Of a stretch of DNA of 64,000 nucleotides, positions 55,379 through 64,000 are shown piece after piece. This DNA is from Aphelenchoides besseyi. Its lineage: Eukaryota > Nematoda > Chromadorea > Rhabditida > Aphelenchoididae. The notes under the pieces are model-generated. The model had not been told where the DNA came from. It ran no database searches and saw nothing but the letters and a program-made list of their open reading frames with translations. The translations under genes were made by a program, and so were the position numbers. Location of the stretch: the NCBI GenBank assembly GCA_024699855.1, contig JAMPIQ010000003.1:3038001-3102000 (forward strand), given 5' to 3'. The stretch's first letter is position 1; the number at the start of each line of letters is the position of its first letter.

Positions 55379-58343
55379 CTACTTGTTCTTGTCCACAGTT
55401 CCGGTTACCGAGCCATTTTGCTGTTCTTTCAGTTCTTTCGCACGATCTTGATCGTCGTCTGAACTCGAAACACTCTCGATGTCCACTTCTTCCAACGTCG
55501 ATCTAAACAACACGGTGAATTACGAGCTTGAAAGCTTGTACGTACTTTTCATTTGTGCACAAAACCAACAAACATCGATAGAATAGAAACAGTCCCTCCA
55601 GAATTGAGATGAATGAAAAGCCCATAACAACACCAACGATACCACCGAAATACGATAAAATTGAATTAATCTGAAAATCGATCTTATAGCATCATGTTTT
55701 TCAATTCTCATACATTCCATTTGGCGGATTCTGCATAAACTGTTTGAGTGGGATCGGGAAAATACACGTTTATGACTGCTTGATCATCAAAACCACTGAA
55801 ACAGTTTTCTTTCGCAGTTCCAGTCAACAAACCACATTCTATGGGCTAAATTCAACTATGAAACAAACTAATTGTTAGAACAAACATTCGCCGTAAAAGT
55901 TGAAGTATCCCAAAGAACGTCGTATTGCGTATCTTCGCACTCATTTGGACATTTACAATAATCACCCCATCTGAAATGCAAATCGTATGTATCTAACGTG
56001 TTAAACTCACGTGTTTGGATCTCCATAATCGATTATAACATTGAAAACACAATTTGCTTCGTCCAAACCACATGGTTTCGCTCGTCTTCGAACTGCGTAT
56101 CGCGGATCCATACAATTGCACTCAAGAAGAACACGCGTTTGGTAGCAGCTCCATAAACATGCCTTGAAGTTCGGTTTCTACTAGCAAACTTAATTCGCTC
56201 ACTTACATCACTAGTATAATTTCCTTTGTAATAATATGCAGATACATCGCGTGAAGTCTCCGCACATTTACTATAGTGGCCGCCGAGACTCGTGTATGTG
56301 TTCATTGCAACACGTAAATTGGAGAGAGCACCCGGCATTACATCGTAGCTCAATGACTCGGCAAAAACCGGTTGATTGAATGGATGAACGTAGATGTTCA
56401 GTGTGCCCAAATCGATCCAATCAATGTATTCGCTTTGTTGTAAATTGACTAACATCGAAAGCCCTGAAATCCATTACGTACGTGAAAGAATTGTACGCTA
56501 ACCATTCTGAGAACCCGATGTACGTATATTGAAAATGGTATGGCTATGAGGAGAATTAAACGTATAACATCGACCGTTTGTTGAATCACCGCTTGGAACA
56601 AAATTAGTGCTAAATTTTATAATGCAATTCGTGGATGAGTTGATTCGTTTACGTGTAATTGATTTCTCGTCCTTCAAAAGCCGTCCAAACAAAAAGATCA
56701 TCGATATCCCAACTGACCTGAAATTAAAGTTCTACATCGTACGTTATTTTGATTGTTTACATCGGTCAGATCTTCTTCCATGGTTGCAACAATATACGCT
56801 GTAGCTGCTTGAATTTGATTTACACTTATAGCGATTGTTTCCAGAAACTAAACGCAATGATTAGAGGTTGAAAAAAGAACACTTCAACTCGAATGGTTTC
56901 AACGGTTGCGTTCGGAAAGTAAGGAAGAATATCGTATACACGACGAGCTGCAAATCGATTAGTTGGACTGTTTATCCGAACTTACTTATGTTACAATATT
57001 CACCGGCCCATTTTTCAGAACAAAAACACGTAAACTCCAAGTAGACAAATTCACAAGTTGCATTCGTGTCATTTGCATTGCATACGGTCGTGTATGTCTC
57101 ACTTTCACACATGTTTGTAACTAGAAAGAACTTTATTCGCGCCGCTTCAACAACTTACTGTCAGAGCAGTTTTTACCGCCGGAATTAACCGGACAATCGC
57201 ATTCGTAGTCGTTGATAGATGAAGTGCACGTTCCGTTATATTCGCACGGATTGGGATCGCACATGTTGATGACTGAAAGCTCGATAGATGTCAGTTGATA
57301 GACACTTACTGTTGGTGCAAAATTCTCCATCATAGCCGGGTTTGCAATCGCATACGAACTCGCCATCACTCAAATCAACACACGTACCGTTGTTACAAGG
57401 ACGGGCATTGCACGGTGATAATTCTGAAACGACGTGTTTAAAATCGATCGAAAATCTTTTTCACCTTCGCAGTTTGTTCCGTTAAACAACGAAAGACATT
57501 CGCATTCATAATCAGTCTCGTTGACATTGGAGCAGAAACCGCCGTTCTGACAGGGATTATTAGCACAACCTTGTTGAACTGAAATTGATGCTCAGTCTAC
57601 GGTTACTTTCTTCTTGCTAACTCTCGCAAGTCTCACCACCGAATCCGGCAGAGCAAACACAAAATGCGTCTCCGGTCGAATTGTAGGCACAAGTACCGTT
57701 GTTTTGACAGCGTAAGTCGAGACAATCTAAAAGCTCATGGGTAATAAACAACAAAACAAAAACAAACCTTGGCACAGCCATGAGGAAGTTGAGATTGTCG
57801 ATTGCAGTTCTGTTGTTGTATTCAAGTATTGGTCTTCGTAATCGTTAACCGTCGTTGTTGTTTTTTGCTCTGTAGCGCGAGTTATCATTTCAGTGCAGTT
57901 GTAATACTCTAAAACAGCATTTTTATCGCTTATTAACACTTTCCATTCACCTTCATCGCAATTTAGGCCCATAACTCCCGATACACACTGACATTCAAAA
58001 TACAATGCACTCACAACAACACATGTTTCATTTGTAGAACAGGGATTCGGATTACAAGGTGTGGGATCTAAGGTTAAAGTTCAAATCTTCTTGACAATTT
58101 CTCAACTAACTTCTTTCGCAACACGTTCCACTAACACCGAGCGAACAAGCGCAAGTTTCGCAACTTTTACTTGCTGTTGAGTTGCTTTTGACGGCTCGTT
58201 CTTTCAAGCACAACCCATATCGACCACAGCTCGTACATAAGGTCGTGCACATGTCAATTAATGTCAAATATAAAACAACTACTAAGCTTTCAAACTGTTA
58301 GATTTTCCTTCTTACCAGAACAGGCAAACAATATACGCCGCAT
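55379..58343 (-). CDS. EGF-containing DEG/ENaC channel (EGAS type)
   Basis: A gene of many exons from ATG 58343 (MRRILFACSVVVLYLTLIDM, a hydrophobic start joined across an intron) to TAG 55379-55381. EGF-like modules follow in series, with six-Cys patterns such as CLDLRCQNNGTC, CANNPCQNGGFC, CNARPCNNGTC and CDPNPCEYNGTC. A linker rich in Thr precedes them (about 57730-57900). Then comes the ASC extracellular region: IDDLFVWTAFEGREIN, NGRCYTFNSPHSH, LSMLVNLQQSEYIDWI, ALSNLRVAMNTYTSLGGHY and the Cys-rich CLWSCYQTRVLLECNCMD. The pore helix SYFGGIVGVVMGFSFISILE holds the G-x-S filter. The tail is acidic and short. Such channels pass sodium and open to peptides, acid or force; EGAS proteins are known in Caenorhabditis. 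The N-terminus lacks the usual cytoplasmic His-Gly gating segment. Confidence 0.82.
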
Positions 58344-58677
58344 GCACACATTAACCCAACTTATAGATTCTCGTACGTCGACTGCGAATTAGGTGTTTAG
58401 AACAAACAGATTAGTAGCAAGAGTTTTTTTGTTTTTCAAAAAGAAACATTCAAATGAACACGCCAAACAGGAAAAAACGATAAACTCGGTTCTACAGTCG
58501 TCATGACATTTGACAGAGCTTCTTTTGTGCGAAAGTAAAAAGAGTTTGTGTGGTAGACAGTCGAAGATTACGAAATAGGGGTTTAGAGTTTGTAATGAGT
58601 GACAGAAGTTCTAATCCCAAAATTCTTTATTCCAACAGCAAATCACCAGCACACAAAGTTGAGATTCCCGTGTGACA
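58344..58677. other. Short intergenic region
   Basis: Promoter side of the channel gene and 3' side of the small membrane-protein gene; nothing further seen. Confidence 0.4.
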
Positions 58678-58932
58678 TCATGCATTTTCAGATGATGGCC
58701 GATGTGAAGGTCTTCCAAGGTGTTTCAAACACTCAATCCCGAGTTTGTTTTTAGTTAGAAGAGTTGAGTAAACTGAAAAAGCAATAAAGCTACGTATTGT
58801 TCTGAACGACTTACCATATTTTATGGCATCTGTGATCAGAAAACCCAATCCGATCATCAACTCAACAAGAAGAATATGAATAGAAACAACGCAAGCAACA
58901 GCGACAAAAATCTTAAGGCCCGTATCGCCCAT
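58678..58932 (-). CDS. Small single-pass membrane protein
   Basis: Two exons: the first, from ATG 58932, reads MGDTGLKIFVAVACVVSIHI and continues LLVELMIGLGFLITDAIKYG to a GTAAGTC donor. The second, after a TTTTCAG acceptor, reads VYSTLLTKNKLGIECLKHLG and ends at TGA 58678-58680. Together they give about 72 residues with one long hydrophobic segment (residues 7-33) and a basic C-terminus. No family is recognised; it could be a membrane micro-protein. The phase of the join is clean, which supports it being real. Confidence 0.5.
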   Translation of the reverse strand: MGDTGLKIFVAVACVVSIHILLVELMIGLGFLITDAIKYGKSFRTIRSFIAFSVYSTLLTKNKLGIECLKHLGRPSHRPSSENA

Positions 58933-59320
58933 TGAGGTGATTCTGCTGACAAAATCAAGATGAGAAATGAACGATTAAAAAACGTCTCTTTTTGAGTTTA
59001 ACTAGAAGTTTCATGCAAATTGAGATGTTTACGAGTAAAACAAGTTTAAGGGGAAAACGTTCATCTCTTGGTCGATGTTTATTCTTGGGTTTAAACTTAC
59101 AGAAACACCTAATGGTGACTTGAGAGTTTACGATGAGAAGGAAGTAGCTCTAGAGAACCCCACATTCGAAATCTGTTCGATTTGTATAATTTAGTTGATA
59201 AATTCAGCTCTACAGAAACACTCTCGAGGGGTTTGAGTGTTCTGAAGTGAAGAACAGTTATTCACGAAAACTTTACAACTGTTAGTTGATGTGGTTGTAT
59301 CACATGGCGATTTTGAACAT
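58933..59320. other. No gene assigned
   Basis: Spacer with short frames only. Confidence 0.35.
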
Positions 59321-59329
59321 ACCCGCCTG

Positions 59330-59520
59330 TAAAGAACAGTCTCCCACAGAGAGGAACAACCCCCAGCAATTGAACAACAACCCCCACCAGTTGAATCTGA
59401 TATGCAAATTTGCGATTTTTCAACTGGGGGTTATTGTTCAGTGGTGGGGGAGTGATCTTCCAAAAAATCGTGGGGGCTATTCTTCATCCGTTGGTGAGGG
59501 CTGTTGTTCAGTAGCGCCGT
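59330..59520. repeat. Cluster of CCCCC/GGGGG palindromic repeats
   Basis: Two direct copies of a GAACAAC(AAC)CCCCA...CA-TTG unit (about 59350-59395) are followed by inverted copies beginning TTCAACTGGGGGTTATTGTTC at about 59430 and by further GTGGGGG and TGTTGTTCAGT pieces to about 59515. The central pair can fold into a long imperfect hairpin. It looks like a small non-coding palindromic element; no known family. Confidence 0.5.
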
Positions 59521-59599
59521 ATCATATTAACTGATGAATACAGAATCCCCGGAGCCACTCACTGATGATTTGAAATTTTCTATTAGAAGCGAAGCGTTT

Positions 59600-60480
59600 C
59601 CGAAGGATATCGCATCTTCTGGTTTTACCTTAAGGTTTGTTTCGAGTTGTACTATTCATTAATTGGTGATTGAGACGCCGCGAAACAATGATCTGTGATG
59701 TGAGTGCTTTGTTCAGAAAGAAAACACCTCGCGGTCCTCGTAGCTGGAGGTCAGGCTTGGGTGCCGCCAACCAGTATTTAATCGTCGTAGATCTCCCAGA
59801 AAGCATCATTTGTAGCTGAGTGGTCCTCGAAGAGTACGCTATTCGAGGTAAGTTTCGATTCCTGTTCTTTATCTTAACATATTTGGTCTTTCAGAATCAC
59901 TCAGCTCATATTCGAGGGCTTCCGAAGAAAACAAATTCCATCAACTTTGGCTTGAAAAGCTGGACAATGCGCAAAAGTGATCCTCGAAGAGTACGTCATT
60001 CGAGGCAAGTTTTATTCAACTATGGATCGGAAACTTGGACAATACGTAAAAGTGAACGAATCAAATTGACAACAACACAACGAGCAATGGAACGAAGATT
60101 TCTTGGGATTCAATTGCGAGACGAAGTTCGAAATGTGGAAATCCGAGCAAAAACACAATTCAAAGACGCGGTGGAAGAAGCACTACAACGTAAGTTTAGA
60201 TGGGCTGGTCATGTTGCAAGACGAACGGACAACCGCTGGACAACTAGAAGCATATTCTGGAGGCCTTGAGGTCGCAAACGACCGATTGTAAGACCGGCTG
60301 ATCGATGGCGTAAAGTAATGGAAAGAGCGTTGGGCAACAACTCGAATCGCTCAGGACCGGAGCGAATGGAAAGAGCGGCCGAAGTATTCGCATCATCACA
60401 TCAATTAATTATCTTTCTTTTGTTTACATTTGATTGATGATTGAAGCGAATAAATCTTTGTATTTGTATCTTTCATGTTG
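59600..60480 (+). repeat. Retrotransposon-derived chimeric repeat, copy 2
   Basis: 59600-59905 repeats 9297-9600; 59678-59860 is identical to 9376-9558. After a GTAAGTTT donor and CTTTCAG acceptor, the body goes straight to the C-terminal region of a non-LTR reverse transcriptase protein: NYGSETWTIRKSERIKLTTT, QRAMERRFLGIQLRDEVRN and FRWAGHVARRTDNRW, typical of RTE/Jockey-like or craniofacial-development-type retroproteins. A TGA follows IFWRP. An AATAAA lies at about 60450. A 40-base piece around the donor recurs at 59982-60010. The polymerase core is absent, so the element is non-autonomous. Confidence 0.7.
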
Positions 60481-61516
60481 CTTTCTTTAGCCTTTTTGTT
60501 TAGAACTTTTCATCGCCAAAAATCAGGGAATCATCGCGGTAGAAGAAGGTTCGTTGCATTCACATTGTTTCTACATTGGAATGCCCACCGCCTTTTTGCT
60601 GTTCGGATCCAATGGTTCGAATAATTTGCACGTTGGATTTGAACATTTCGACTATGAACGTTAGATGTTCGTCGTCGAACAGACGACTTTTGTGTCAGTC
60701 TACTCGTTATTTATCCGAATTCTCGTATGTACTGCAATCCAAATAGGCGCCATTCTGCTTGAAAAGCAACGTCTTCCATCGGAACCAATCCGTGATACGT
60801 ATTGTCTTGCATCATACTTAAAAACTCGAATTCATGTCAATCAAATCGAACTTACGACAATTAGACTGTTTTCTTCGCTCTCCGATTCTCCAGTTCTTCT
60901 TTTTGTCCTTCAGGTTCGACACTGGGCGTTTTCTCCTCGTCAGCCATCAAGCGTCGACTCTCCAATCGGACCGACTGAAGACAAAATGACGAACTCTTTA
61001 ATTTTCTTTGGACTTCCTTAAAATGGACCTATTCTGGACCTCAAAGATTTTATTTTAGATGTTTACTCCGGCGAACATCTTCTGCTCGCAAAATCACTTT
61101 GTTGATAAATGGGCTTACGTCTACTTGACTAAAGGATCCTCAGGTGTCTATCAACCGACAGTTCGATAAACATTTCCGCTCATCGAACTTTCTGTTTCTC
61201 TCAACTTCAGTCCCATCTTCCAACCAATCCAACTTTTTCCTACAGTTTTACTTCGCACCAACAGTCAACAACAGAGACAAAAAAGAATATTGATGGCGGA
61301 TTCAGTGTTCTTTGGGGTTGATCCTTGGCTCCTTGATGTCGATTCCGAGCAGTCGCGCACAGAGAGCCACGCGAAGAAATTCAAGTTGCCAATTTGCTTG
61401 GACTTGAAGCGAATTCGGTCCGCGTCCTTCGCAGTTTTCTCTCCGAAGACCGTTTTGTTCTGAAACGAAGTGATGACTGGTGCTGCGAAGAATAAACTCA
61501 CCATGACTTTGAGCTT
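60481..61516. other. Unassigned; possible minus-strand first exon
   Basis: A minus-strand frame starts at ATG 60947 (MADEEKTPSVEPEGQKEELE) and ends at TAA after 28 codons, near a GTAAGT. It could be the first exon of a gene I cannot follow. Another minus-strand tail (LEFLRVALCARLLGID, about 61310-61390) may belong to the locus at 61517. Neither is firm. Confidence 0.3.
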
Positions 61517-62948
61517 TTACTCCATTTCTCTGATTGTTCGCTTCAATTCGGTCAGTTGCTCTTTGCTGATTCCTTCATTGCAGGCGGCGAAAATTTGCTG
61601 TGGCTGGAATAGCATTCCAAATTTCTCGTCAGATTGGAAGGAGTACGGTAGACGATACTGAAAAGAAAATATTAGATCAAAAATCAATGGTCAACTCACT
61701 TTTTCCGCCCCCGTCTTGGCCGCTGACACTTGGTCAGCGACCATCTCAACTTGCTCCAACTCCTTCAGATCTTCGTCGACGGTTGCTCGCAAGATCGAGT
61801 CCTAAAAATAGAACGATTAGTAAACATTAAAAGCGAATGGACTTACCTCGGCGAAGGTGTTGCGATAGCGGATCAACCGTTCCTTTGCCTCCTTGATCAG
61901 CGGACGAACAACTTCGACTGGCATGTCGAAGTACAAGTCGAATCGTTGCCACCAAATCGGCAAAGAGAGCAGATGAGTGATGACCTCGAACTTTGGCTCA
62001 ACCATAAGAGATACTCGAACTCGACCGCGGCTTCTCTGGAGCAAAACTGCTCCACGGCGGTGCGAACTGATTCTTCTTGTGTGCGGTCCATGAGTGGGCT
62101 CCATGCCTTGCCCGTGTTTATGAGCTGCTTGTCGGTGAGTGGATTCAGTGGCGCCCTGGCGTCAACCGAGTACTTTTTGCACTTTGGTTTGCCTCGGTTT
62201 TCAAGGAAAGACTCGTGCAACTTGGGATCTTTTGGCAATTCCAATCCCAAGCACTCTGCCCGCGACTTCGCCTCGCGCTTTGTAGGTTTTTGTCTTGGGT
62301 AATCCTAGAGCCGTATTCTGAAAAAAAAAAACAAGGGAATCGATCCGAGGTCTTGAATGTTGACCTTCATCGACACTTACCTTCGTGTTCTTGCATGGCA
62401 CCACGCAGTACCAGACCACACCAACGACAGCTGCGACAATCACCGCCAATCCAACCCTAAAAAGAGAAGTTAAGAAGAAAATTGAGTGACTTACAAAACA
62501 GCCACGACGATAATCACCACAAGGTAAACCGGGATCTTGTCCTTGGACGGATCGTATTCCGTGGCATCAAACTGAAATCGAGACCTTTAGACGGAAGTCA
62601 TCTGAACGCACTTACGAATTGGAAGTTTAAGGCCGTGAGATTCGCATGGCCCAAGTACTTGACCGTGGTAGTGTAGCCGATCCATGTTTATTTTTCGAAA
62701 TTCGGCGCTCCTTTGACCGCTTGTGTAAAATCCGGCTTGCCATCGCTTTTCAACTTGATTCCTTCACCATCGGCTTTGCCGCAGATCGGGTAGAAATACA
62801 TGATAACACCTGAAATCAAAATTTATCGTTGTAACGGTTTGTATTCTTACCGGTTGCGAAGTACTTTGAGCCAAGTTCATTAACAATCGCGGTCCCTGAC
62901 ATTGAAACTTCACCAACTGCATCTCGTTGGCGTTCAAGAAGCGATTCG
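61517..62948 (-). pseudogene. Single-pass membrane-protein gene with two breaks
   Basis: Exons on the minus strand run: SLLERQRDAVGEVSMSGTAI...YFATG, VIMYFYPICGKADGEGIKLK, YTTTVKYLGHANLTALNFQF, a membrane span (KIPVYLVVIIVVAVL joined to VGLAVIVAAVVGVVWYC), then a cytoplasmic region (KHESF-type, ARAPLNPLTDKQLINTG, VEPKFEVITHLLSLPIWWQR, RYRNTFAE, YRLPYSFQSDEKFGMLFQ) ending TIREME at 61517. Splice sites are good throughout. However, a TAA interrupts the outer domain near 62687 (NFEK*TWIG) and a one-base shift is needed near 62010 between EFEYLLW and VEPKFEV. Either the gene is newly dead or the assembly has two errors. The protein family is not recognised; a type I membrane protein is the best description. 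Confidence 0.5.
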
Positions 62949-63174
62949 CTGAATTAAATAATGAGCAACTGCAATATTCAAGCGATCACTACAGTCAAAA
63001 GAGTGAAATAGAAGTAACCTTTGACTGCTATGTCCAATTGGGTTGTTCAATGACTGCAATCAGACTGATAGAAAGCCTGGAACTCTCGAAGGCCAATTGC
63101 ATTGAATAATGATAACCGCGGACTGTTCTGATATTCAAAGATTAGTGTTTTTATAATCAGGAAAACCCGTCATT

Positions 63175-64000
63175 TCAACGACGTCTATTTCTTCCTCTAC
63201 AGCACAAGGCGTTCCGATCCCCACGGAAAAGCCAAGCGAAAAACGTATCTTTGGGATTTGAGTCTTCCTCCGTCTTCTGATCCTCGTAGCAATAAAGAAT
63301 CGTATCAATGATTTGGTACAATTGGACGTTGTCGTTTCCTTCTAAATTAATGTTTTTCAACTAAAAAAGTGTAAGAGTAGAATCCAAGAAATGTACACGT
63401 ACGTAGTTGTCGTAATCAGGCTTCAATTCCTTCAGTTTTTTTTCTAATGCCTTCGCTTCCTTAGGTCTGACTTCATAATAATGGAGTAAATGTCGCACGT
63501 CGTGTTCAAGTTGGTATTGAGAAATAAACGTCACTTGGAAACATTCCATCAAATAGTCGCGAATCTTATCGAAGTTTTTATGAACATCCTTCCACCTGAT
63601 CAGATCGGCGCTGCCGTTGGCCGGAAAAAAATAACGCGGTGGCACCAATTCATCCATGAGCTGATTCACTTCGTCTTGTGTATTGTCGGTCTTCGTCGAT
63701 CGCTGAGTTCTATCCATCACGTCTTCGGCGGCCAACTGGCCTTTCTTTGCCTCATACTTACTCTGCCCGCAACCGTTCCATACGATTATTATCGAACTCA
63801 GTAAAAACATTGCCATGTACGCTTTCGTCGGTTCTTCTTGTTCTCCTCTTTTCGTCTGTAAAAGCGTAACATATCAGTTTCTGAAGACTTACTTACCTTT
63901 CCTCGTACGACTTTTTCCCAATGTTTGTATTCATCTACCAACGCGTTGTATTGCTGATCGTTGAGTGGATTTATTACGAGGAACCTGACTAGCCTGCGAA
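63175..64000 (-). CDS. Partial gene at the right edge, membrane-associated protein
   Basis: Three exons are visible: one entering from the right edge (LVINPLNDQQYNALVDEYKH, donor at about 63896), one from about 63856 to 63403 containing a hydrophobic segment (AYMAMFLLSSIIIVWNGCG) followed by a charged, helical region (RYFFPANGSADLIRWKDVHK, then VRPKEAKALEKKLKELKPDY), and a last one (INLEGNDNVQLYQIIDTILY) to the stop at 63175. The 41-base intron between the last two (GTACGT...TTTTTTAG) is typical of this genome. The 5' part lies outside the window. Domain family not recognised. Confidence 0.6.

Noticed and set aside
1..64000. Spliced-leader RNA, rRNA or snRNA genes
   Set aside because: I looked for spliced-leader, 5S and tRNA-type motifs and saw none I could support; a covariance-model search would be decisive.

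Overview
The window is a stretch of nematode nuclear DNA. The evidence is many split genes with very short introns (about 37 to 60 bases, GT...TTTCAG or TTTTAG), a nematode-only Srt-type serpentine receptor (37071-38276), a second worm-style serpentine receptor (7450-8556), and an EGF-plus-ASC (EGAS-type) ion channel (55379-58343), a fusion known from Caenorhabditis. Host genes are compact and AT-leaning. I cannot name the species. Two small, very hydrophilic, LEA-like proteins with a possible heat-shock promoter would fit a free-living, stress-tolerant worm, but that is inference.

Layout: a partial gene and a WDR31 orthologue (1-1752); an intact GC-rich mariner (2209-3588) lying 4 bases before a short secreted-peptide ORF; two LEA-like genes (4651-4931, 6063-6653); a serpentine receptor; then an accessory block from about 9.3 to 36.5 kb. 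That block holds a retrotransposon-derived chimera, a CENP-B/Tc5-like transposase ruin, a poly(ADP-ribose) glycohydrolase (PARG) pseudogene ending against a Tc1-like element, a palindromic MITE next to a 100-N assembly gap, three Helitron copies in the same orientation (A 15599-20671, B about 21300-27740, C about 28900-34487) and a mariner-like element with long TIRs (34868-36533). From 37 kb the window returns to ordinary genes: Srt receptor, BRE1/RFP-1 E3 ligase, an unrecognised gene, neprilysin, SLC6 transporter, EGAS-type channel, a small membrane protein, a second copy of the retro-derived chimera, a damaged membrane-protein gene and a partial gene at the right edge.

The most interesting object is the Helitron family. 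Copy C has one open 1577-codon frame that joins a basic region, a Ulp1/SENP-like cysteine protease with its His-Asp-Gln-Cys set intact, four 23-residue repeats resembling the STPR DNA-binding repeat, a Cys-rich segment, and an HUH/Y2 rolling-circle Rep domain. Its Pif1-type helicase has lost the ATPase core by an in-frame deletion. Copy B has an intact helicase frame but a frameshifted Rep half. Copy A looks like a noisy version of the C type and may be unpolished gap-fill. All three share a leader with four ATTCTGAT repeats just before the Rep start codon. Most host genes here are unrelated single-gene units; I see no operon with a shared function.
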